Positions 22,191-33,732 of a DNA stretch of 64,000 nucleotides are shown here, piece by piece. Each line of letters begins with the position of its first letter. The first letter of the stretch is position 1. The notes below the pieces were generated by a model. It was not told the DNA's origin. It made no database searches and worked only from the letters and a program-made list of their open reading frames with translations. The position numbers and the translations under genes were made by a program. Origin of the DNA: Idiomarina rhizosphaerae (GTDB taxonomy: Bacteria > Pseudomonadota > Gammaproteobacteria > Enterobacterales > Alteromonadaceae). Location: positions 310,001 through 374,000 of the forward strand of contig NZ_JAMZDE010000006.1 of assembly GCF_024159085.1 (NCBI RefSeq), written 5' to 3'.

Positions 22191-22976
22191 TTAGAAAGAA
22201 TAAACCAGCGTAACAGCTGTTTCAGTATCAAGTTTCTCGATAGTTTCATCAGCAACCTGAGAGTTATGATTTGCTCCCAGTGACACCTTCATAGCCAGCG
22301 AACTGTTGATGTTCGCTGAGACTGACAACTCGGCTTTACTCTTCGTATTGTCTTCACCAACTTCAGAAGAAAGTAAGGCGCTGAAACGTGAGTTTTCACT
22401 GATTTTCCAGTTTAAGCTACCAGCTACACGCAGAATCATTGAGCCATCGGATTCAACCGGCGGCTCACCTTCAACCTGCACAGGTTTGGTGCGTGAATAA
22501 CCGGGACCAATTTCATAGTCGGCGTAAATGTCTTGATCATAACGATAACGAGCACCATAACCCGTTGCGACAGTAGCCTGATAGTTAAAACCACTGAATT
22601 CATCTTCTTCATAGGAACCGAAGACAAATAATGAATCGCGGCTATCAGGTGCAAACTTATAGTTACTCTGCGCCGAAATGAACATCCGGTCTGCAGTTTC
22701 GTTCATTTCACCTGTATCCTGATCTTTCTGCTCCGAGGTGTAATAATCGAATACGCCTTTATGGCGCCAGTTCTGCACGTCCCGCGATGCGGTAAACTTG
22801 CCTTTCAGACTTTCTGTTTCAGTGTTACCTGAGGTGTAAAGCAGGCCGAATTCGGCGCTGGCTTCCCACTCTTCTACGGTTTCAGTATCAATGTCGTCAG
22901 CATCGTCAAACATAAACGTTTGCGCACTTGCTACAACGGGTAAAAACAAACTAGCGAATAATAAAGAAAGTCGCAC
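22191..22976 (-). CDS. DUF481 family outer-membrane protein (YdiY-like)
   Basis: A 261-residue protein with a signal peptide (LLFASLFLPVVASA, cleavage before QTF). Alternating polar and aromatic strands then indicate a beta-barrel, starting with the DUF481 hallmark EASAEFGLLYTSGNTETESLKGK and ending in the aromatic C-terminal TAVTLVYSF used for barrel assembly. The family is related to E. coli YdiY; its function is not known. It has its own terminator downstream. Confidence 0.85.
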   Translation of the reverse strand: MRLSLLFASLFLPVVASAQTFMFDDADDIDTETVEEWEASAEFGLLYTSGNTETESLKGKFTASRDVQNWRHKGVFDYYTSEQKDQDTGEMNETADRMFISAQSNYKFAPDSRDSLFVFGSYEEDEFSGFNYQATVATGYGARYRYDQDIYADYEIGPGYSRTKPVQVEGEPPVESDGSMILRVAGSLNWKISENSRFSALLSSEVGEDNTKSKAELSVSANINSSLAMKVSLGANHNSQVADETIEKLDTETAVTLVYSF

Positions 22977-23013
22977 ACTAACCTCGTATCTGTATCTTTT
23001 ATAAAGTTCTTAA

Positions 23014-24078
23014 TTACTTAACTATGGCGTCTAATTCGCCGTTTTCGTAACGCTGAAACATTGTTTCTAAATTAATTGGCTTTATTTTACTCGCCATACC
23101 CGCACAACCAAAGGCTTCATAGCGCGCGCGACAAATGTCTTCCATCGCTTTAGTTGCCGCGGTAAAGAATTTGCGCGGATCAAAGTTTGACGGATTCTCG
23201 GCCAAATGACGACGAATAGCACCCGTTGAAGCCAAACGTAAATCGGTATCAATGTTCACTTTGCGAACGCCGTGTTTGATACCTTCCTGAATTTGTTCAA
23301 CCGGTACACCATAGGTTTCCGGAATTTCGCCGCCAAATTCGTTAATAATTTTCAGCCATTCCTGCGGTACAGATGATGAGCCATGCATAACTAAGTGTGT
23401 ACCCGGAATGCGACGATGAATCTCTTTAATGCGGTCAATGGCTAAAATATCGCCTGTTGGCGGACGAGTAAACTTGTAAGCACCGTGTGACGTACCGCAG
23501 GCAATTGCCAGCGCGTCAACATTCGTTGCTTTAACAAATTCAGCCGCTTCTTCAGGGTCGGTCAGTAGCTGTTCGTGCGACAACTTGCCTTCGGCGCCAA
23601 CACCGTCTTCTTCGCCAGCTTCACCGGTTTCCAGTGACCCCAGACAACCCAGTTCACCTTCCACAGAAACACCACAAGCGTGGGCCATTTCTACGGTCTG
23701 TCTGGTTACTTTTACATTGTAATCGTACTCTGCAGGCGTTTTGCCATCGTCCAGCAATGAGCCGTCCATCATTACCGAGCTAAAGCCCAGTTGAATAGAA
23801 CGCTGACATACCGCTGGCGAAGTACCGTGATCCTGATGAACAACCACCGGAATATGAGGCCATTCTTCAACCGCAGCCTGAATTAAGTGGCGCAGGAAAG
23901 GTGCTCCGGCGTACTTACGAGCACCAGCTGAGGCCTGCACGATAACCGGGCTGTCAGTGGCATCGGCGGCTTGCATAATTGCGCGCATTTGCTCTAAGTT
24001 GTTGACGTTAAACGCCGGTACGCCGTAATCGTGTTCTGCGGCATGGTCTAGTAACTGTCGTAATGACACCAGGGCCAT
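23014..24078 (-). CDS. fba: Fructose-bisphosphate aldolase, class II
   Basis: A 354-residue zinc-dependent aldolase. The metal-binding HQDHG is near 81-85 and the family segments [15 protein letters not shown] and [11 protein letters not shown] are present. The substrate loop [13 protein letters not shown] is near 270. It cleaves fructose-1,6-bisphosphate in glycolysis and forms it in gluconeogenesis. AAGGAG is well placed before the ATG. It is the last gene of the tkt-epd-pgk-fba cluster, 30 bp after pgk, and is of the long class IIB/Calvin type judging by length and the acidic insert [13 protein letters not shown]. Confidence 0.95.
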   Translation of the reverse strand: MALVSLRQLLDHAAEHDYGVPAFNVNNLEQMRAIMQAADATDSPVIVQASAGARKYAGAPFLRHLIQAAVEEWPHIPVVVHQDHGTSPAVCQRSIQLGFSSVMMDGSLLDDGKTPAEYDYNVKVTRQTVEMAHACGVSVEGELGCLGSLETGEAGEEDGVGAEGKLSHEQLLTDPEEAAEFVKATNVDALAIACGTSHGAYKFTRPPTGDILAIDRIKEIHRRIPGTHLVMHGSSSVPQEWLKIINEFGGEIPETYGVPVEQIQEGIKHGVRKVNIDTDLRLASTGAIRRHLAENPSNFDPRKFFTAATKAMEDICRARYEAFGCAGMASKIKPINLETMFQRYENGELDAIVK

Positions 24079-24108
24079 AAAAATACTCCTTAATTAAAAA
24101 ACTTGTGT

Positions 24109-25290
24109 TCAGGCGTCTTTAGCCCGTTCTTGTAAAATAGCAACGGCTGGTAATGTTTTACCTTCGAGGAATTCAAGGAACGCCCCGCCACCTGTCGAGA
24201 TATAACTAATCTTATCAGCGATAGCGTATTGATCAATTGCTGCCAGGGTGTCGCCACCTCCGGCAATAGAGAACGCATCGCTTTGCGCAATCGCTTCGGC
24301 TATGGTTTTTGTACCATGCCCAAACTGCTCAAATTCAAAAACACCAACCGGCCCGTTCCAGACAATGGTTCCTGCGTTTTTCAGCATAGACGCTAATTGC
24401 TCTGCGGTTTCAGGACCAATATCAAAAATCATATCGTCGTCAGCAACAGCATTCACGGCTTTAGTTTCTGCCTTGGCTTCTGCGCTGAACTCTTTACCTG
24501 TTACTACATCGACAGGTAATGGAATGTCGCCGCCTTTAGCTTTTGCCTGCGCCATTAAACGGTTAGCTTCGTCGGTTAAGTCCGCTTCGTAAAGCGACTT
24601 ACCCACATTATGGCCTGCTGCCGCAACAAAAGTGTTAGCAATACCGCCGCCCACAATTAACTGGTCAACAACAACGGACAAAGACTCTAATACCGTCAGT
24701 TTTGTCGATACTTTAGAACCACCGACAATAGCCACTAGCGGGCGCTTCGGATTTTCCAGAGCCTTACCTAAAGCTTCTAATTCACCAGCCAGCAAAGGCC
24801 CTGCGCAGGCAACGGGGGCGTATTTAGCCACACCATGAGTGGATGCCTGAGCGCGATGCGCGGTACCAAACGCGTCCATTACATAGACATCACATAAGCT
24901 GGCTAATTTTTTAGCAAGCTCGTCGTTATTCTTCTTTTCGCCAACATTAAAGCGGACATTTTCAAAAACTACCAGTTCTCCGGCCTTTAATTCAATACCG
25001 TCGAGGTAGTCTTTACATAAGCGCACCGGGCAATCCAGCGCCTCTTGCAAGTAATCAACAACGGGTTGCAACGAAAACTGCTCATCGTACTCACCTTCGG
25101 TTGGACGGCCAAGGTGAGACATTACCATGACTTTAGCGCCAGCTTTCAACGCTTGCTGAATGCTGGGCAGTGCGGCTTTTAAACGCGCATCGGATGTCAC
25201 TTTCCCATTCTTAACCGGAACGTTTAAATCTTCCCGAATCAGTACGCGTTTGTTATTTAAATCCAAATCAGTCATAGCAATGACAGACAT
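24109..25290 (-). CDS. pgk: Phosphoglycerate kinase
   Basis: A 393-residue glycolytic kinase. The N-terminal signature [20 protein letters not shown] and HLGRP near 60 bind 3-phosphoglycerate. [15 protein letters not shown] and the C-terminal nucleotide segment [20 protein letters not shown] are present. Length and motifs match bacterial Pgk. It follows epd by 18 bp and precedes fba by 30 bp. Confidence 0.97.
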   Translation of the reverse strand: MSVIAMTDLDLNNKRVLIREDLNVPVKNGKVTSDARLKAALPSIQQALKAGAKVMVMSHLGRPTEGEYDEQFSLQPVVDYLQEALDCPVRLCKDYLDGIELKAGELVVFENVRFNVGEKKNNDELAKKLASLCDVYVMDAFGTAHRAQASTHGVAKYAPVACAGPLLAGELEALGKALENPKRPLVAIVGGSKVSTKLTVLESLSVVVDQLIVGGGIANTFVAAAGHNVGKSLYEADLTDEANRLMAQAKAKGGDIPLPVDVVTGKEFSAEAKAETKAVNAVADDDMIFDIGPETAEQLASMLKNAGTIVWNGPVGVFEFEQFGHGTKTIAEAIAQSDAFSIAGGGDTLAAIDQYAIADKISYISTGGGAFLEFLEGKTLPAVAILQERAKDA

Positions 25291-25308
25291 GCGATATCCT
25301 CTCTAAGC

Positions 25309-26334
25309 TTAATGTTCTGTTTGTTCAGCCATCGTTTTTGCTGTATCCAGCAACCGGTTCGCAAAACCCCATTCGTTATCACACCAGCATAACAGCTTAA
25401 CCAGTCGCTTATGACTAACGCGGGTTTGCGTGCCATCAACAATGGATGAATGTGGATCATGGTTAAAATCTATTGAGACTAAAGGCTCTTCGGTGTAATC
25501 CAGTATGCCCGCCAGCTGCTGCTCGCTCTGCTCACGTAAAACCTGGTTTATCTGCTCAATAGTGGCGTCGCTGTTTAGCGTAACGCTTAAATCCATAGCG
25601 GTCACATTGGTGGTTGGCACGCGCACGGCAATGGCTTCAAAACGGCCTTCTAAGTGCGGCAGTATTCGTTCAATGCCTCGTGCCAGCCGGGTGTCTACAG
25701 GAATAATAGAACGTCCGGCGGCGCGGGTTCGTCTTAAATCCGGATGGTATGCATCAATAACCTGCTGGTCGTGCATAGCCGAGTGAATGGTTGTAATCGC
25801 ACCGGAGTCTATTCCGAAAGCATCGTCCAGTACTTTAATGACCGGTACAATGCAGTTTGTTGTGCAGGAGCCGTTCGATACCACTTTATGGTCAACGGTG
25901 AGCTCTTTTTCATTCACACCGTAAATTGCGGTGAAATCAACGTCCGGCTTGCCGGGATGAGAAAACAGCACACGTTTTACGCCTTGTTGCAGATAAAGCT
26001 GACCGTCGGCCTGACTGCCAAATACACCGGTACAATCAACAACAAAATCAACCTCATGAGCGCGCCAGTCAATGGCTTCAATCTCAGTCTGGTGAGTTAA
26101 AGCAATATCATCTCCGGCAACCGTCAGCGCATCACCCGACTGCGTTACTTTTTCTCCAAAGCGACCGTGGCTTGAGTCGTATTTAAGCAAATGCGCTATC
26201 GCTTCCGATGCCGCAGGCTCGTTAATAAGCACTACCTGCACACTGTCACGATAGCCGTTTTCGTACAGCGCGCGCAAAAAGCTTCGGCCAATGCGGCCGA
26301 AACCATTAATCGCAATACGAGCCGGTTCGCTCAT
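25309..26334 (-). CDS. epd: D-erythrose-4-phosphate dehydrogenase
   Basis: A 341-residue GAPDH-family enzyme with NAD-binding [15 protein letters not shown] at the N-terminus and the catalytic Cys in [14 protein letters not shown] near 155. The segment [30 protein letters not shown] is typical of Epd rather than glycolytic GAPDH. Position between tkt and pgk is the conserved epd context. It makes 4-phosphoerythronate for pyridoxal phosphate synthesis. Side activity on glyceraldehyde-3-phosphate cannot be excluded. Confidence 0.92.
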   Translation of the reverse strand: MSEPARIAINGFGRIGRSFLRALYENGYRDSVQVVLINEPAASEAIAHLLKYDSSHGRFGEKVTQSGDALTVAGDDIALTHQTEIEAIDWRAHEVDFVVDCTGVFGSQADGQLYLQQGVKRVLFSHPGKPDVDFTAIYGVNEKELTVDHKVVSNGSCTTNCIVPVIKVLDDAFGIDSGAITTIHSAMHDQQVIDAYHPDLRRTRAAGRSIIPVDTRLARGIERILPHLEGRFEAIAVRVPTTNVTAMDLSVTLNSDATIEQINQVLREQSEQQLAGILDYTEEPLVSIDFNHDPHSSIVDGTQTRVSHKRLVKLLCWCDNEWGFANRLLDTAKTMAEQTEH

Positions 26335-28335
26335 TTAAGCTCCCAACAAACGTTTAGCGGCAGCCACGGTATTTTCTGTGGTAATGCCAAAGTGTTTGTA
26401 TAAGTCGCCGGCCGGAGCAGATTCACCAAAGGTTGTCATGCCAACGACTTCACCGTTAAGGCCAACATATTTGTACCAGAAGTCGGCAATACCAGCTTCA
26501 ACGGCAACTCGACGCGTAACGCTGGATGGCAACACCGACTCTTTGTATTCATTATCCTGAATATCAAACACGTTGGTCGATGGCATAGAAACAACGCGTA
26601 CGTTATGACCCTGATCAGTCAGTTGCTCAAAGGCGTTAACGGCTAAATCAACTTCAGATCCCGTAGCAATTAGAATAACGTCCGGCTCGCCGTCACAATC
26701 TTTCAGCACATAACCACCGCGGGCAATGTTCGTTAACTGGTCGTCATTGCGCTCTTGCTGTTGCATGCCCTGACGGCTGAACACTAACGCCGATGGGGTT
26801 TTACTGCTTTGTACTGCGGCTCCCCAGGCTACGGCTGTTTCAACCTGGTCGCACGGACGCCAGCACTGCAGGTTTGGTGTCTGACGTAAGTTAGCCAGTT
26901 GCTCGACAGGCTGGTGCGTCGGCCCGTCTTCACCCAAGCCTATAGAGTCGTGAGTGTAAACAAAAATACTGGGCTGCTTCATAAGCGCTGACATACGCAC
27001 GGCGTTGCGTGCGTATTCCATAAACATTAAAAAGGTAGCGCCGTAGGCTTTAAAGCCGCCGTGTAAAGTCACACCGTTCATAATGGCAGACATACCAAAT
27101 TCACGAACACCGTAGAACACATAGTTACCACTAGCGTCGTCGGCAGTAATGCCTTTTGCGTCGTTCCATAAGGTTAGGTTAGAACCGGCCAGGTCGGCAG
27201 AGCCACCCAACAGCTCAGGTAATTTAGGACCAAACTCATTCAGTACATTCAGTGAGGCTTTACGAGTTGCTACCGCTTCAGGGCTGCTCTGTAACTGCTT
27301 CGCGTAGTTATGCACAGTATTCTCAAACCCTTCCGGCAGTTCGCCATTTAAACGGCGCTTCAATTCTTTTGCCAGTTGCGGATACTCCTGCTCATACGCC
27401 ACCCAGCGCTTATTCCAGGAGGACTCTACCGCTGCACCTTTATCCACCGCAGACCATTTTTGGTATACGTCTGCCGGTACTTCAAAGGCTTGGTGTGGCC
27501 AGTTCAGTTGCTTACGCGCAGCAGCAATTTCGTCGTCACCCAGCGGGGCACCATGGCAGCTCTCAGAACCTTGTTTGTTCGGTGCGCCATAGCCAATTAC
27601 GGTTTTACAGATAATAAGAGTCGGTTTGTCTCCATTCGCACGGGCTTCATCAATCGCACGGGTTATGGCAGCTGAATCGTGTCCATCAACTTTATTAATT
27701 ACGTGCCAGCCGTAAGACTCAAAACGTTTTGCGGTATCGTCGGTAAACCAGCCTTCCACTTCTCCGTCAATGGAAATGCCGTTGTCATCGTAAAAGGCAA
27801 TGAGCTTACCTAAGCCTAAAGTGCCGGCCAGAGAGCAAACTTCGTGCGAAATGCCTTCCATCAAACAGCCGTCGCCCAGGAAAGTGTAGGTGTGGTGATC
27901 AACAATTTCATGGTTGTCGCGGTTAAATTGCGCAGCCAGTACTTTCTCAGCCAGCGCCATACCTACGGCATTTGCAAGTCCTTGTCCCAGCGGCCCGGTT
28001 GTAGTTTCTACACCAGGGGTATAGCCGTATTCAGGGTGACCCGGGGTTTTTGAGTCTAACTGACGGAACTGCTTAATGTCTTCAATGCTCAGGTCATAAC
28101 CGGACAGGTGCAATAGCGAGTAAATTAGCATTGACCCGTGTCCGTTCGATAACACAAAACGGTCGCGGTCAGCCCAGCTGGGGTTGTGAGGGTTATGTTT
28201 TAGGTAGTCACGCCAGAGAACTTCGGCAATATCTGCCATACCCATGGGTGCTCCGGGGTGGCCTGATTTGGCTTTCTGAACCGCATCCATACTAAGCGCA
28301 CGGATAGCATTGGCGAGATATTGACGTTCTGACAT
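26335..28335 (-). CDS. tkt: Transketolase
   Basis: A thiamine-diphosphate enzyme of the pentose phosphate pathway, 666 residues from the chosen start. N-terminal [32 protein letters not shown], the ThDP motif [14 protein letters not shown], and the C-terminal [20 protein letters not shown] are all clear. I chose the ATG at 28335 because it has AGGGGG at a good distance and matches family N-termini; the frame extends 17 codons further without homology. It abuts epd directly: the stop and the next start are adjacent. Confidence 0.96.
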   Translation of the reverse strand: MSERQYLANAIRALSMDAVQKAKSGHPGAPMGMADIAEVLWRDYLKHNPHNPSWADRDRFVLSNGHGSMLIYSLLHLSGYDLSIEDIKQFRQLDSKTPGHPEYGYTPGVETTTGPLGQGLANAVGMALAEKVLAAQFNRDNHEIVDHHTYTFLGDGCLMEGISHEVCSLAGTLGLGKLIAFYDDNGISIDGEVEGWFTDDTAKRFESYGWHVINKVDGHDSAAITRAIDEARANGDKPTLIICKTVIGYGAPNKQGSESCHGAPLGDDEIAAARKQLNWPHQAFEVPADVYQKWSAVDKGAAVESSWNKRWVAYEQEYPQLAKELKRRLNGELPEGFENTVHNYAKQLQSSPEAVATRKASLNVLNEFGPKLPELLGGSADLAGSNLTLWNDAKGITADDASGNYVFYGVREFGMSAIMNGVTLHGGFKAYGATFLMFMEYARNAVRMSALMKQPSIFVYTHDSIGLGEDGPTHQPVEQLANLRQTPNLQCWRPCDQVETAVAWGAAVQSSKTPSALVFSRQGMQQQERNDDQLTNIARGGYVLKDCDGEPDVILIATGSEVDLAVNAFEQLTDQGHNVRVVSMPSTNVFDIQDNEYKESVLPSSVTRRVAVEAGIADFWYKYVGLNGEVVGMTTFGESAPAGDLYKHFGITTENTVAAAKRLLGA

Positions 28336-28426
28336 GAAAAACCCCCTGGAAGATGAAGAGCAACTTGCGATGCGCGTATTCTCCACATTTCAGGGGGTAC
28401 AAGCAAATTTATAGGCAATATTTTGT

Positions 28427-29572
28427 TTAAATATCAGCCTGTAAATCGGCAGCTTTGTCGGTTTGTTCCCACGGCAAGTTGTCCCGGCCAAAATGCCCGT
28501 ATGCCGCTGTCTGTTTATAGATTGGGCGTTCCAGGTCAAGCATTTTGATTAATCCGTATGGGCGCAAGTCAAAATGACGACGCACCAGCGCAATTAATTG
28601 CTCTTCTGAGTGCTTCGACGTACCGAAGGTATCGATGCTGATAGAGGTTGGCTCTGCCACACCAATAGCGTAAGAAATTTGCAGTTCACAACGTTCAGCC
28701 AGACCAGCAGCGACCAGGTTCTTAGCAACATAACGCGCGGCATAAGCTGCACTGCGGTCAACTTTTGACGGGTCTTTACCCGAAAAGGCGCCGCCGCCAT
28801 GACGAGCCATGCCGCCATAGGTATCAACAATAATCTTACGCCCGGTCAGCCCGCAGTCACCCATAGGCCCGCCGACCACGAAACGACCGGTTGGGTTAAT
28901 GTGAAACTGTGTGTCTTTTGAAACCCACTGCTCCGGCAATACAGGCTTGATAATTTCTTCCATCACCGCTTCGCGCAGCGTTTCCTGAGTAATATCTTCT
29001 CTGTGCTGAGTGGAGAGCACGACGGTATCAATGGCCACCGGCTTACCGTTTTCATAAACGAAGGTCAGCTGACTTTTCGCGTCCGGACGCAACCAGTCCA
29101 GTGTACCGTTATTGCGTACTTCCGACTGACGCTGCATAACGCGGTGGGCGTAAGTAATAGGAGCCGGCATTAAAACGGAGGTTTCGTTTGAAGCATAACC
29201 AAACATTAAGCCCTGATCACCTGCGCCCTGCTCTTCCGGGTTAGCACGGTCAACGCCCTGATTGATATCACCGCTTTGCTTACCAATAGCGTTTAACACA
29301 GCACAGGACGCACCATCAAAGCCCATGTCAGAGTGCCGGTAGCCAATATCTTTTACGGTTTGACGCGCCAAGTCTTCAACATCAACCCAGGCCTTTGTCG
29401 AAATTTCACCACCAACCAGTACCATGCCGGTTTTCACGTAGGTTTCACAAGCAACACGGGCTTTAGGATCTTTTGCTAAAATTGCATCTAAAACTGCATC
29501 GGATATCTGGTCGGCAATTTTGTCCGGATGCCCTTCGGACACTGACTCTGAGGTAAACAGGTGACGTGACAT
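28427..29572 (-). CDS. metK: S-adenosylmethionine synthetase
   Basis: A 381-residue enzyme that makes SAM from methionine and ATP. Motifs are [19 protein letters not shown] at 14-32, [12 protein letters not shown] near 115 and the P-loop-like [19 protein letters not shown] near 258-276. Length matches E. coli MetK (384). It is transcribed away from rsmE with a short divergent intergenic region. I see no SAM-riboswitch-like structure in front of it. Confidence 0.97.
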
Positions 29573-29687
29573 ATGCCCACTATTCCTTAATTTTAATGAA
29601 ATCGTTTAATACTGGTTGCATAATGTAACCGATCACTCTGTTTTTTTCTACTTCTGGACGTCTAAAAGTCCGAATAAGGCTGACGAC

Positions 29688-30419
29688 ATGCGAGTACCGC
29701 GGATTTATCACCCCGCCTCTATAAGCTTACAAACTGAAACCGAATTGAGTCCGGATGCTTTCCAGCACCTGATCAAAGTATTGCGTTTGAACGTAGGTGA
29801 TAGCATTGTTTTATTTAACGGTGACGGTCAGAACTACGAGGCGAAAATTACCTCAGTTCAAAAAAAATCCGCGCAATTTGTTGCAACCAACAGTCAGGCT
29901 AACGCATCTGAGTCATCGGTCAATGTTCATTTAGCACAAGTTGTTTCGCGCGGTGACCGTATGGACTTTGTACTGCAAAAGTCGGTAGAACTGGGGGTAA
30001 CCGAAATTACCCCGCTGTTCAGTGAGCGCTGCGGTGTTAAATTAAGTGGCGACAGGCTGGAGAAGAAACAGCTGCAATGGCAGAAAATTGTCCATTCTGC
30101 CTGCGAGCAATGTGGCCGTAGCGTGGTTCCACAAGTGAATCCAGCACAGCAACTCACTGGCTTTATTGAAAGCGACTTCGAAGGGTTGCGCCTAACGTTA
30201 GACCCAACCGCCACCCAGCCGTTGTCGTCATTTCAGCAGGCCGAGAAGGGAATACAATTATTGATTGGTCCAGAGGGCGGATTCACTGATACTGAAGTCA
30301 GTGCCGCCGAGCAACAAGGGTTTAAACCCATGCGTTTAGGACCAAGAATACTACGAACAGAGACCGCCGCGCTTTCAGCGCTAACCGCCGTGCAGTACCA
30401 GTTTGGCGACTTAAGCTAA
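29688..30419 (+). CDS. rsmE: 16S rRNA (uracil1498-N3)-methyltransferase
   Basis: A SPOUT-fold methyltransferase of 243 residues from the start chosen. The ATG at 29688 (MRVPRIYHP) matches family N-termini, while the frame from 29616 adds 24 unconserved residues. Visible are the PUA-like N-terminus with HLIKVLRLNVGDSIVLFNGDG, then QKSVELGVTEITPLFSERC, and the SAM-binding knot LLIGPEGGFTDTE followed by RLGPRILRTETA. It is the first gene of a run with gshB, yqgE and ruvX. Confidence 0.95.
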   Translation: MRVPRIYHPASISLQTETELSPDAFQHLIKVLRLNVGDSIVLFNGDGQNYEAKITSVQKKSAQFVATNSQANASESSVNVHLAQVVSRGDRMDFVLQKSVELGVTEITPLFSERCGVKLSGDRLEKKQLQWQKIVHSACEQCGRSVVPQVNPAQQLTGFIESDFEGLRLTLDPTATQPLSSFQQAEKGIQLLIGPEGGFTDTEVSAAEQQGFKPMRLGPRILRTETAALSALTAVQYQFGDLS

Positions 30420-30429
30420 AGGAGTTTAC

Positions 30430-31374
30430 ATGAAGAAGTTAGCTATGGTGATGGATCCTATCGCCACCGTTAAGACCGAAAAAGACACCAGTTTTCGTTT
30501 ATTGCTGGAAGCTCAGGCGCGTGGTTATCAGTGTTTTTATCTGGAAATGGGCGACTTAGTTATTGATAACGGTCAGCCAATGGCCTTTGCACGGGAAGTT
30601 CGCGTTCAAGATCAAAAAACGGACTTTTACAGCCTAAGCGACAGTGAATACCGGCCGCTTGAAGATTTTGACGTCATTATGATGCGTAAAGATCCACCGT
30701 TTGACAGCGAGTTTTTATACGCCACGCAAATTCTGGAACTGGCCGAGCAACGCGGTAGCCTGGTGGTGAATAAACCGCAGAGCCTGCGTGACTGCAACGA
30801 AAAACTCTTTACCTCGTGGTTCGCGGATTCTATTGCCGACACTCTGGTGAGTTCCAGAGCGGATGTCATTAAAGCTTTCCATAAAAAGCATGGTGAGGTG
30901 ATTTTAAAACCGCTGGACGGTATGGGTGGCGCTTCAATTTTCAAAGTCGGTGCCGATGGCAGTAACTTAGGCGTTATTATTGAAACTCTGACCGAAAAGG
31001 GCCAGCGCTACGCCATGGTACAAAAGTACTTGCCAGAGATTAAAGACGGCGACAAGCGCATTTTAATTATTGATGGTGAGCCTGTGCCTTATTCTTTAGC
31101 ACGTATTCCCAGCGCCGGGGAAACTCGCGGCAACCTGGCAGCCGGTGGCAGCGGGCGCGCTCAGCCTTTGTCGGACAGTGACTGGGCTCTGGCTCGTAAA
31201 GTCGCACCGGAATTGAAAAAACGTGGGCTCATTATTGTTGGACTGGACGTTATTGGTGACCGCATTACAGAAATTAATGTGACCAGCCCAACCTGTATGC
31301 GCGAAATTGAAAACGCCTATGACATTAATATTGCTGAGTTGGTCTTTAAAGCCATAGAAGAAAAGCTGAATTGA
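30430..31374 (+). CDS. gshB: Glutathione synthetase
   Basis: A 314-residue ATP-grasp ligase that joins gamma-glutamylcysteine and glycine. Motifs are the N-terminal MVMDPIATVKTEKDTSF, VVNKPQSLRDCNEKLF, the ATP-grasp loop LKPLDGMGGASIF and the C-terminal EINVTSPTCMREIE. Length equals E. coli GshB (315). AAAGGAG precedes the ATG. The gshB-yqgE-ruvX order is conserved in gammaproteobacteria. Confidence 0.97.
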   Translation: MKKLAMVMDPIATVKTEKDTSFRLLLEAQARGYQCFYLEMGDLVIDNGQPMAFAREVRVQDQKTDFYSLSDSEYRPLEDFDVIMMRKDPPFDSEFLYATQILELAEQRGSLVVNKPQSLRDCNEKLFTSWFADSIADTLVSSRADVIKAFHKKHGEVILKPLDGMGGASIFKVGADGSNLGVIIETLTEKGQRYAMVQKYLPEIKDGDKRILIIDGEPVPYSLARIPSAGETRGNLAAGGSGRAQPLSDSDWALARKVAPELKKRGLIIVGLDVIGDRITEINVTSPTCMREIENAYDINIAELVFKAIEEKLN

Positions 31375-31434
31375 AATTCAACTATGCGCCCCCATGTTAT
31401 CAGTAAAGATTATCGTTAAGGAGTCGGTGAATCG

Positions 31435-31992
31435 ATGAACAGTTTGCAGAACCATTTATTGATAGCAACACCTATGCTGAACGATCCAATGTTTAAACGG
31501 ACCGTGACCTACATCTGCGAGCACAATGAAGAAGGCGCTATGGGCTTAGTTATTAATCAGCCTGCCGATTTAAGCGTGACCTCGCTACTGGATAAACTGG
31601 AAATTGTTTACCCGGAAAATAACCAGCACTTACAGGGCAACGTTTACCAGGGCGGACCTGTAGGCCGTGAACGTGGCTTTGTGATCCACCCTCCACAGGA
31701 CAATTGGCGCGCCAGCCAGAAGATGAGTGACGATATTATGGTGACCACCTCGCGTGATATTCTGGAAGCGCTTGGCTCATCTGCTGCGCCACCTCAGTTT
31801 CTTCTGACTTTAGGCTACGCAGGCTGGGAAGCCGGACAACTGGAAGAGGAGCTGGGGGAAAATTCCTGGCTGGCTATTCCGGCAGACCCGGAGCTGCTAT
31901 TCAATACTCCACCTTCCGAGCGTTGGCAAAAAGCCACCGAGCAACTGGGGTTTGACGTGTGGCAACTGGGGCCGGATGTAGGACACGCATGA
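31435..31992 (+). CDS. yqgE: UPF0301/AlgH family protein YqgE
   Basis: A 185-residue protein with the family N-terminus [40 protein letters not shown], the central [16 protein letters not shown] and [14 protein letters not shown]. The biochemical role is not established; the family includes AlgH. It overlaps the start of ruvX by 4 bp (ATGA), which suggests translational coupling. Confidence 0.94.
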   Translation: MNSLQNHLLIATPMLNDPMFKRTVTYICEHNEEGAMGLVINQPADLSVTSLLDKLEIVYPENNQHLQGNVYQGGPVGRERGFVIHPPQDNWRASQKMSDDIMVTTSRDILEALGSSAAPPQFLLTLGYAGWEAGQLEEELGENSWLAIPADPELLFNTPPSERWQKATEQLGFDVWQLGPDVGHA

Positions 31993-32423
31993 GCACAGTA
32001 ATAGGCTTTGATTTTGGCACCAAAAGTATTGGCGTTGCGGTGGGCCAGACCATAACAGCAACCGCATCGCCCTTAGCAGCTCTTAAAGCCAAAGAAGGCA
32101 TTCCCGACTGGCAACTGATTGAGAAACTGTTTGCCGAATGGCAACCCGAACAGTTAGTGGTGGGTCTGCCCTTAAATATGGATGGCACCGAACAGCCGCT
32201 AACTCAAAGAGCTAAAAAATTTGGTAACCGGTTACGTGGACGCTTCGGTTTACCCGTGGCATTTCAGGACGAACGGCTGACTTCGACCTCGGCACGAGAA
32301 AGCCTGTTTGCTGAAGGTGGTTTTCGTAAACTGAAAAAAGGTGCGGTTGATAGTCAGGCTGCATTAATTATTGTTGAAGATTTTATGAACGGTTATTTGC
32401 CAAAAAGCGATAATTCGTTATAG
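31989..32423 (+). CDS. ruvX: Putative pre-16S rRNA nuclease YqgF/RuvX
   Basis: A 144-residue RNase-H-fold protein starting [17 protein letters not shown], with the metal-binding Asp in GFDFGT, then [24 protein letters not shown] and the C-terminal acidic [13 protein letters not shown]. The family matures the 5' end of 16S rRNA. The ATG at 31989 overlapping the yqgE stop fits the conserved arrangement; the frame extends ten codons upstream without homology. Confidence 0.94.
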   Translation: MSTVIGFDFGTKSIGVAVGQTITATASPLAALKAKEGIPDWQLIEKLFAEWQPEQLVVGLPLNMDGTEQPLTQRAKKFGNRLRGRFGLPVAFQDERLTSTSARESLFAEGGFRKLKKGAVDSQAALIIVEDFMNGYLPKSDNSL

Positions 32424-32460
32424 TGTCGTCAGTAATAAGTTAAAGCGATAGGAGCTGGCC

Positions 32461-32751
32461 TTGTTTGGTAATGAAGAACCCTATTCAGTAACCGGTAACA
32501 CCATTTTACTGAAAGACGAAAATAAAAAACTGCTTTTAATTACTGGTCCTCGTTACCAAAACATATTGGTTTCGCGCGGCTCTGTAGAATTAACGGACAT
32601 GTCGGCTGAGCGTCGCCCGGGTTTCCGGATTGTGACTCTGCAGGAAGTCTTTAAAAAAGATAAAACCTACTTTTTTGTTCGTGCCGGTGGCGTCGAGTAT
32701 CAAGTTGACCTTAAATTCGAAGACAGTCCTATTACAGAAATGAAGTTCTAG
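32461..32751 (+). CDS. Small protein of unknown function
   Basis: A 96-residue protein with a TTG start, supported by AGGAG 6 nt upstream. It is polar with alternating strands (NTILLKDENKKLLLITGPRYQNILVSRGSVEL) and no signal peptide or membrane segment. It lies 37 bp after ruvX and 21 bp before the transglutaminase-like gene, so it is probably in the same operon. I recognise no family. Confidence 0.65.
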   Translation: MFGNEEPYSVTGNTILLKDENKKLLLITGPRYQNILVSRGSVELTDMSAERRPGFRIVTLQEVFKKDKTYFFVRAGGVEYQVDLKFEDSPITEMKF

Positions 32752-32772
32752 AAATTAACGGGAGTAGCCAGA

Positions 32773-33732
32773 ATGACACATAAACTCTGTGCTGTTGTCT
32801 GGTTACTCTTTGTCATCCCCTCTGTCGCCTACAGCCAAAACTTTTTCCAGCTTAATGAAACCGATAACGAACAACTCGTTTTTTCTTACCAGTGGCGCGA
32901 TTTCGATGACCGTCAACAGTCATTCAGTTTCCAGGTTGATAAAAAAGAGTTCCTACAGCCACTAAAACGTTACCGCGGGTTTAATCGTGAACGCAGTCAG
33001 CGTGAACTGGCACATCAACTCAACCGTTATATAAAGCAACAGCAATGGCAAGGCATTCAGGCTCGTTTAACCCCGCGCCAGCAGTCCGTTGAGTTAGTTA
33101 CGGCAAACGCCAGAACAGCACAAAAGCAGCAACAGTTTAACGACTACAAAAGGCGTTTACGTGACTACTACCATGAGCGTTGGGACAACTATCTGAATGC
33201 AAACTTCTACCGTCAGTTGACCCTGCCTCCCGGAGAGCAAGGTATTATTCCCGACCATCCTGCGATAGCCAATGAAGTTACTCCAACTCTAAGGCCGTTA
33301 ATACAGGCTATTGGTGAACAGCTGGGTACGAATACTCAACGAAATTACATCAACTATGTCGCCAGTTTTATTCAGCAAATACCCTACAACGACTTAAACA
33401 ACAAACTGGATAGCCGGGGTGATGGTTTTGTCCCTCCGAACCAGCTGCTTTATTACAATCAGGGGGACTGCGACAGCAAAGTCACCTTAATGACCTCGGT
33501 TATAACGCAAATTATCGAAACGCCAAAAATGGCGATTATTTATTTACCTGAGCACGCAGTTTTTGGCATTGCTATTAGCAGGCAACCCGGGGATACGGCA
33601 GTTAAACACCAAGGGAATAACTACGTGCTGGTTGATGTAACTGGCCCCGCGGCAATGCCGATGGGCCAGGTTAGCGAAAAGACTAAATTTCAGATAGAAA
33701 CTCAGCAGTACACAGTGGTACCACTCAACTGA
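32773..33732 (+). CDS. Secreted transglutaminase-like protein
   Basis: A 319-residue protein with a signal peptide (residues 1-21, ending in VAYSQ). The C-terminal half has a transglutaminase-like active site: Cys in YYNQGDCDSKVTLM near 236, His in PEHAVFGIAI near 266 and a probable Asp in YVLVDVTGP near 289. The N-terminal half is rich in Gln and Arg with helical character. It is probably a periplasmic papain-fold protein of unknown substrate. GGGAG precedes the ATG. It is the last backbone gene before the inserted element and converges on the stranded phoH tail. Confidence 0.8.
   Translation: MTHKLCAVVWLLFVIPSVAYSQNFFQLNETDNEQLVFSYQWRDFDDRQQSFSFQVDKKEFLQPLKRYRGFNRERSQRELAHQLNRYIKQQQWQGIQARLTPRQQSVELVTANARTAQKQQQFNDYKRRLRDYYHERWDNYLNANFYRQLTLPPGEQGIIPDHPAIANEVTPTLRPLIQAIGEQLGTNTQRNYINYVASFIQQIPYNDLNNKLDSRGDGFVPPNQLLYYNQGDCDSKVTLMTSVITQIIETPKMAIIYLPEHAVFGIAISRQPGDTAVKHQGNNYVLVDVTGPAAMPMGQVSEKTKFQIETQQYTVVPLN

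Noticed and set aside
26336-28386. Transketolase start at 28386
   Set aside because: The extra 17 residues have no family match, while ATG 28335 has a good ribosome site and the conserved N-terminus.
28336-29687. SAM riboswitch near metK
   Set aside because: The leader is short and I see no conserved riboswitch structure.
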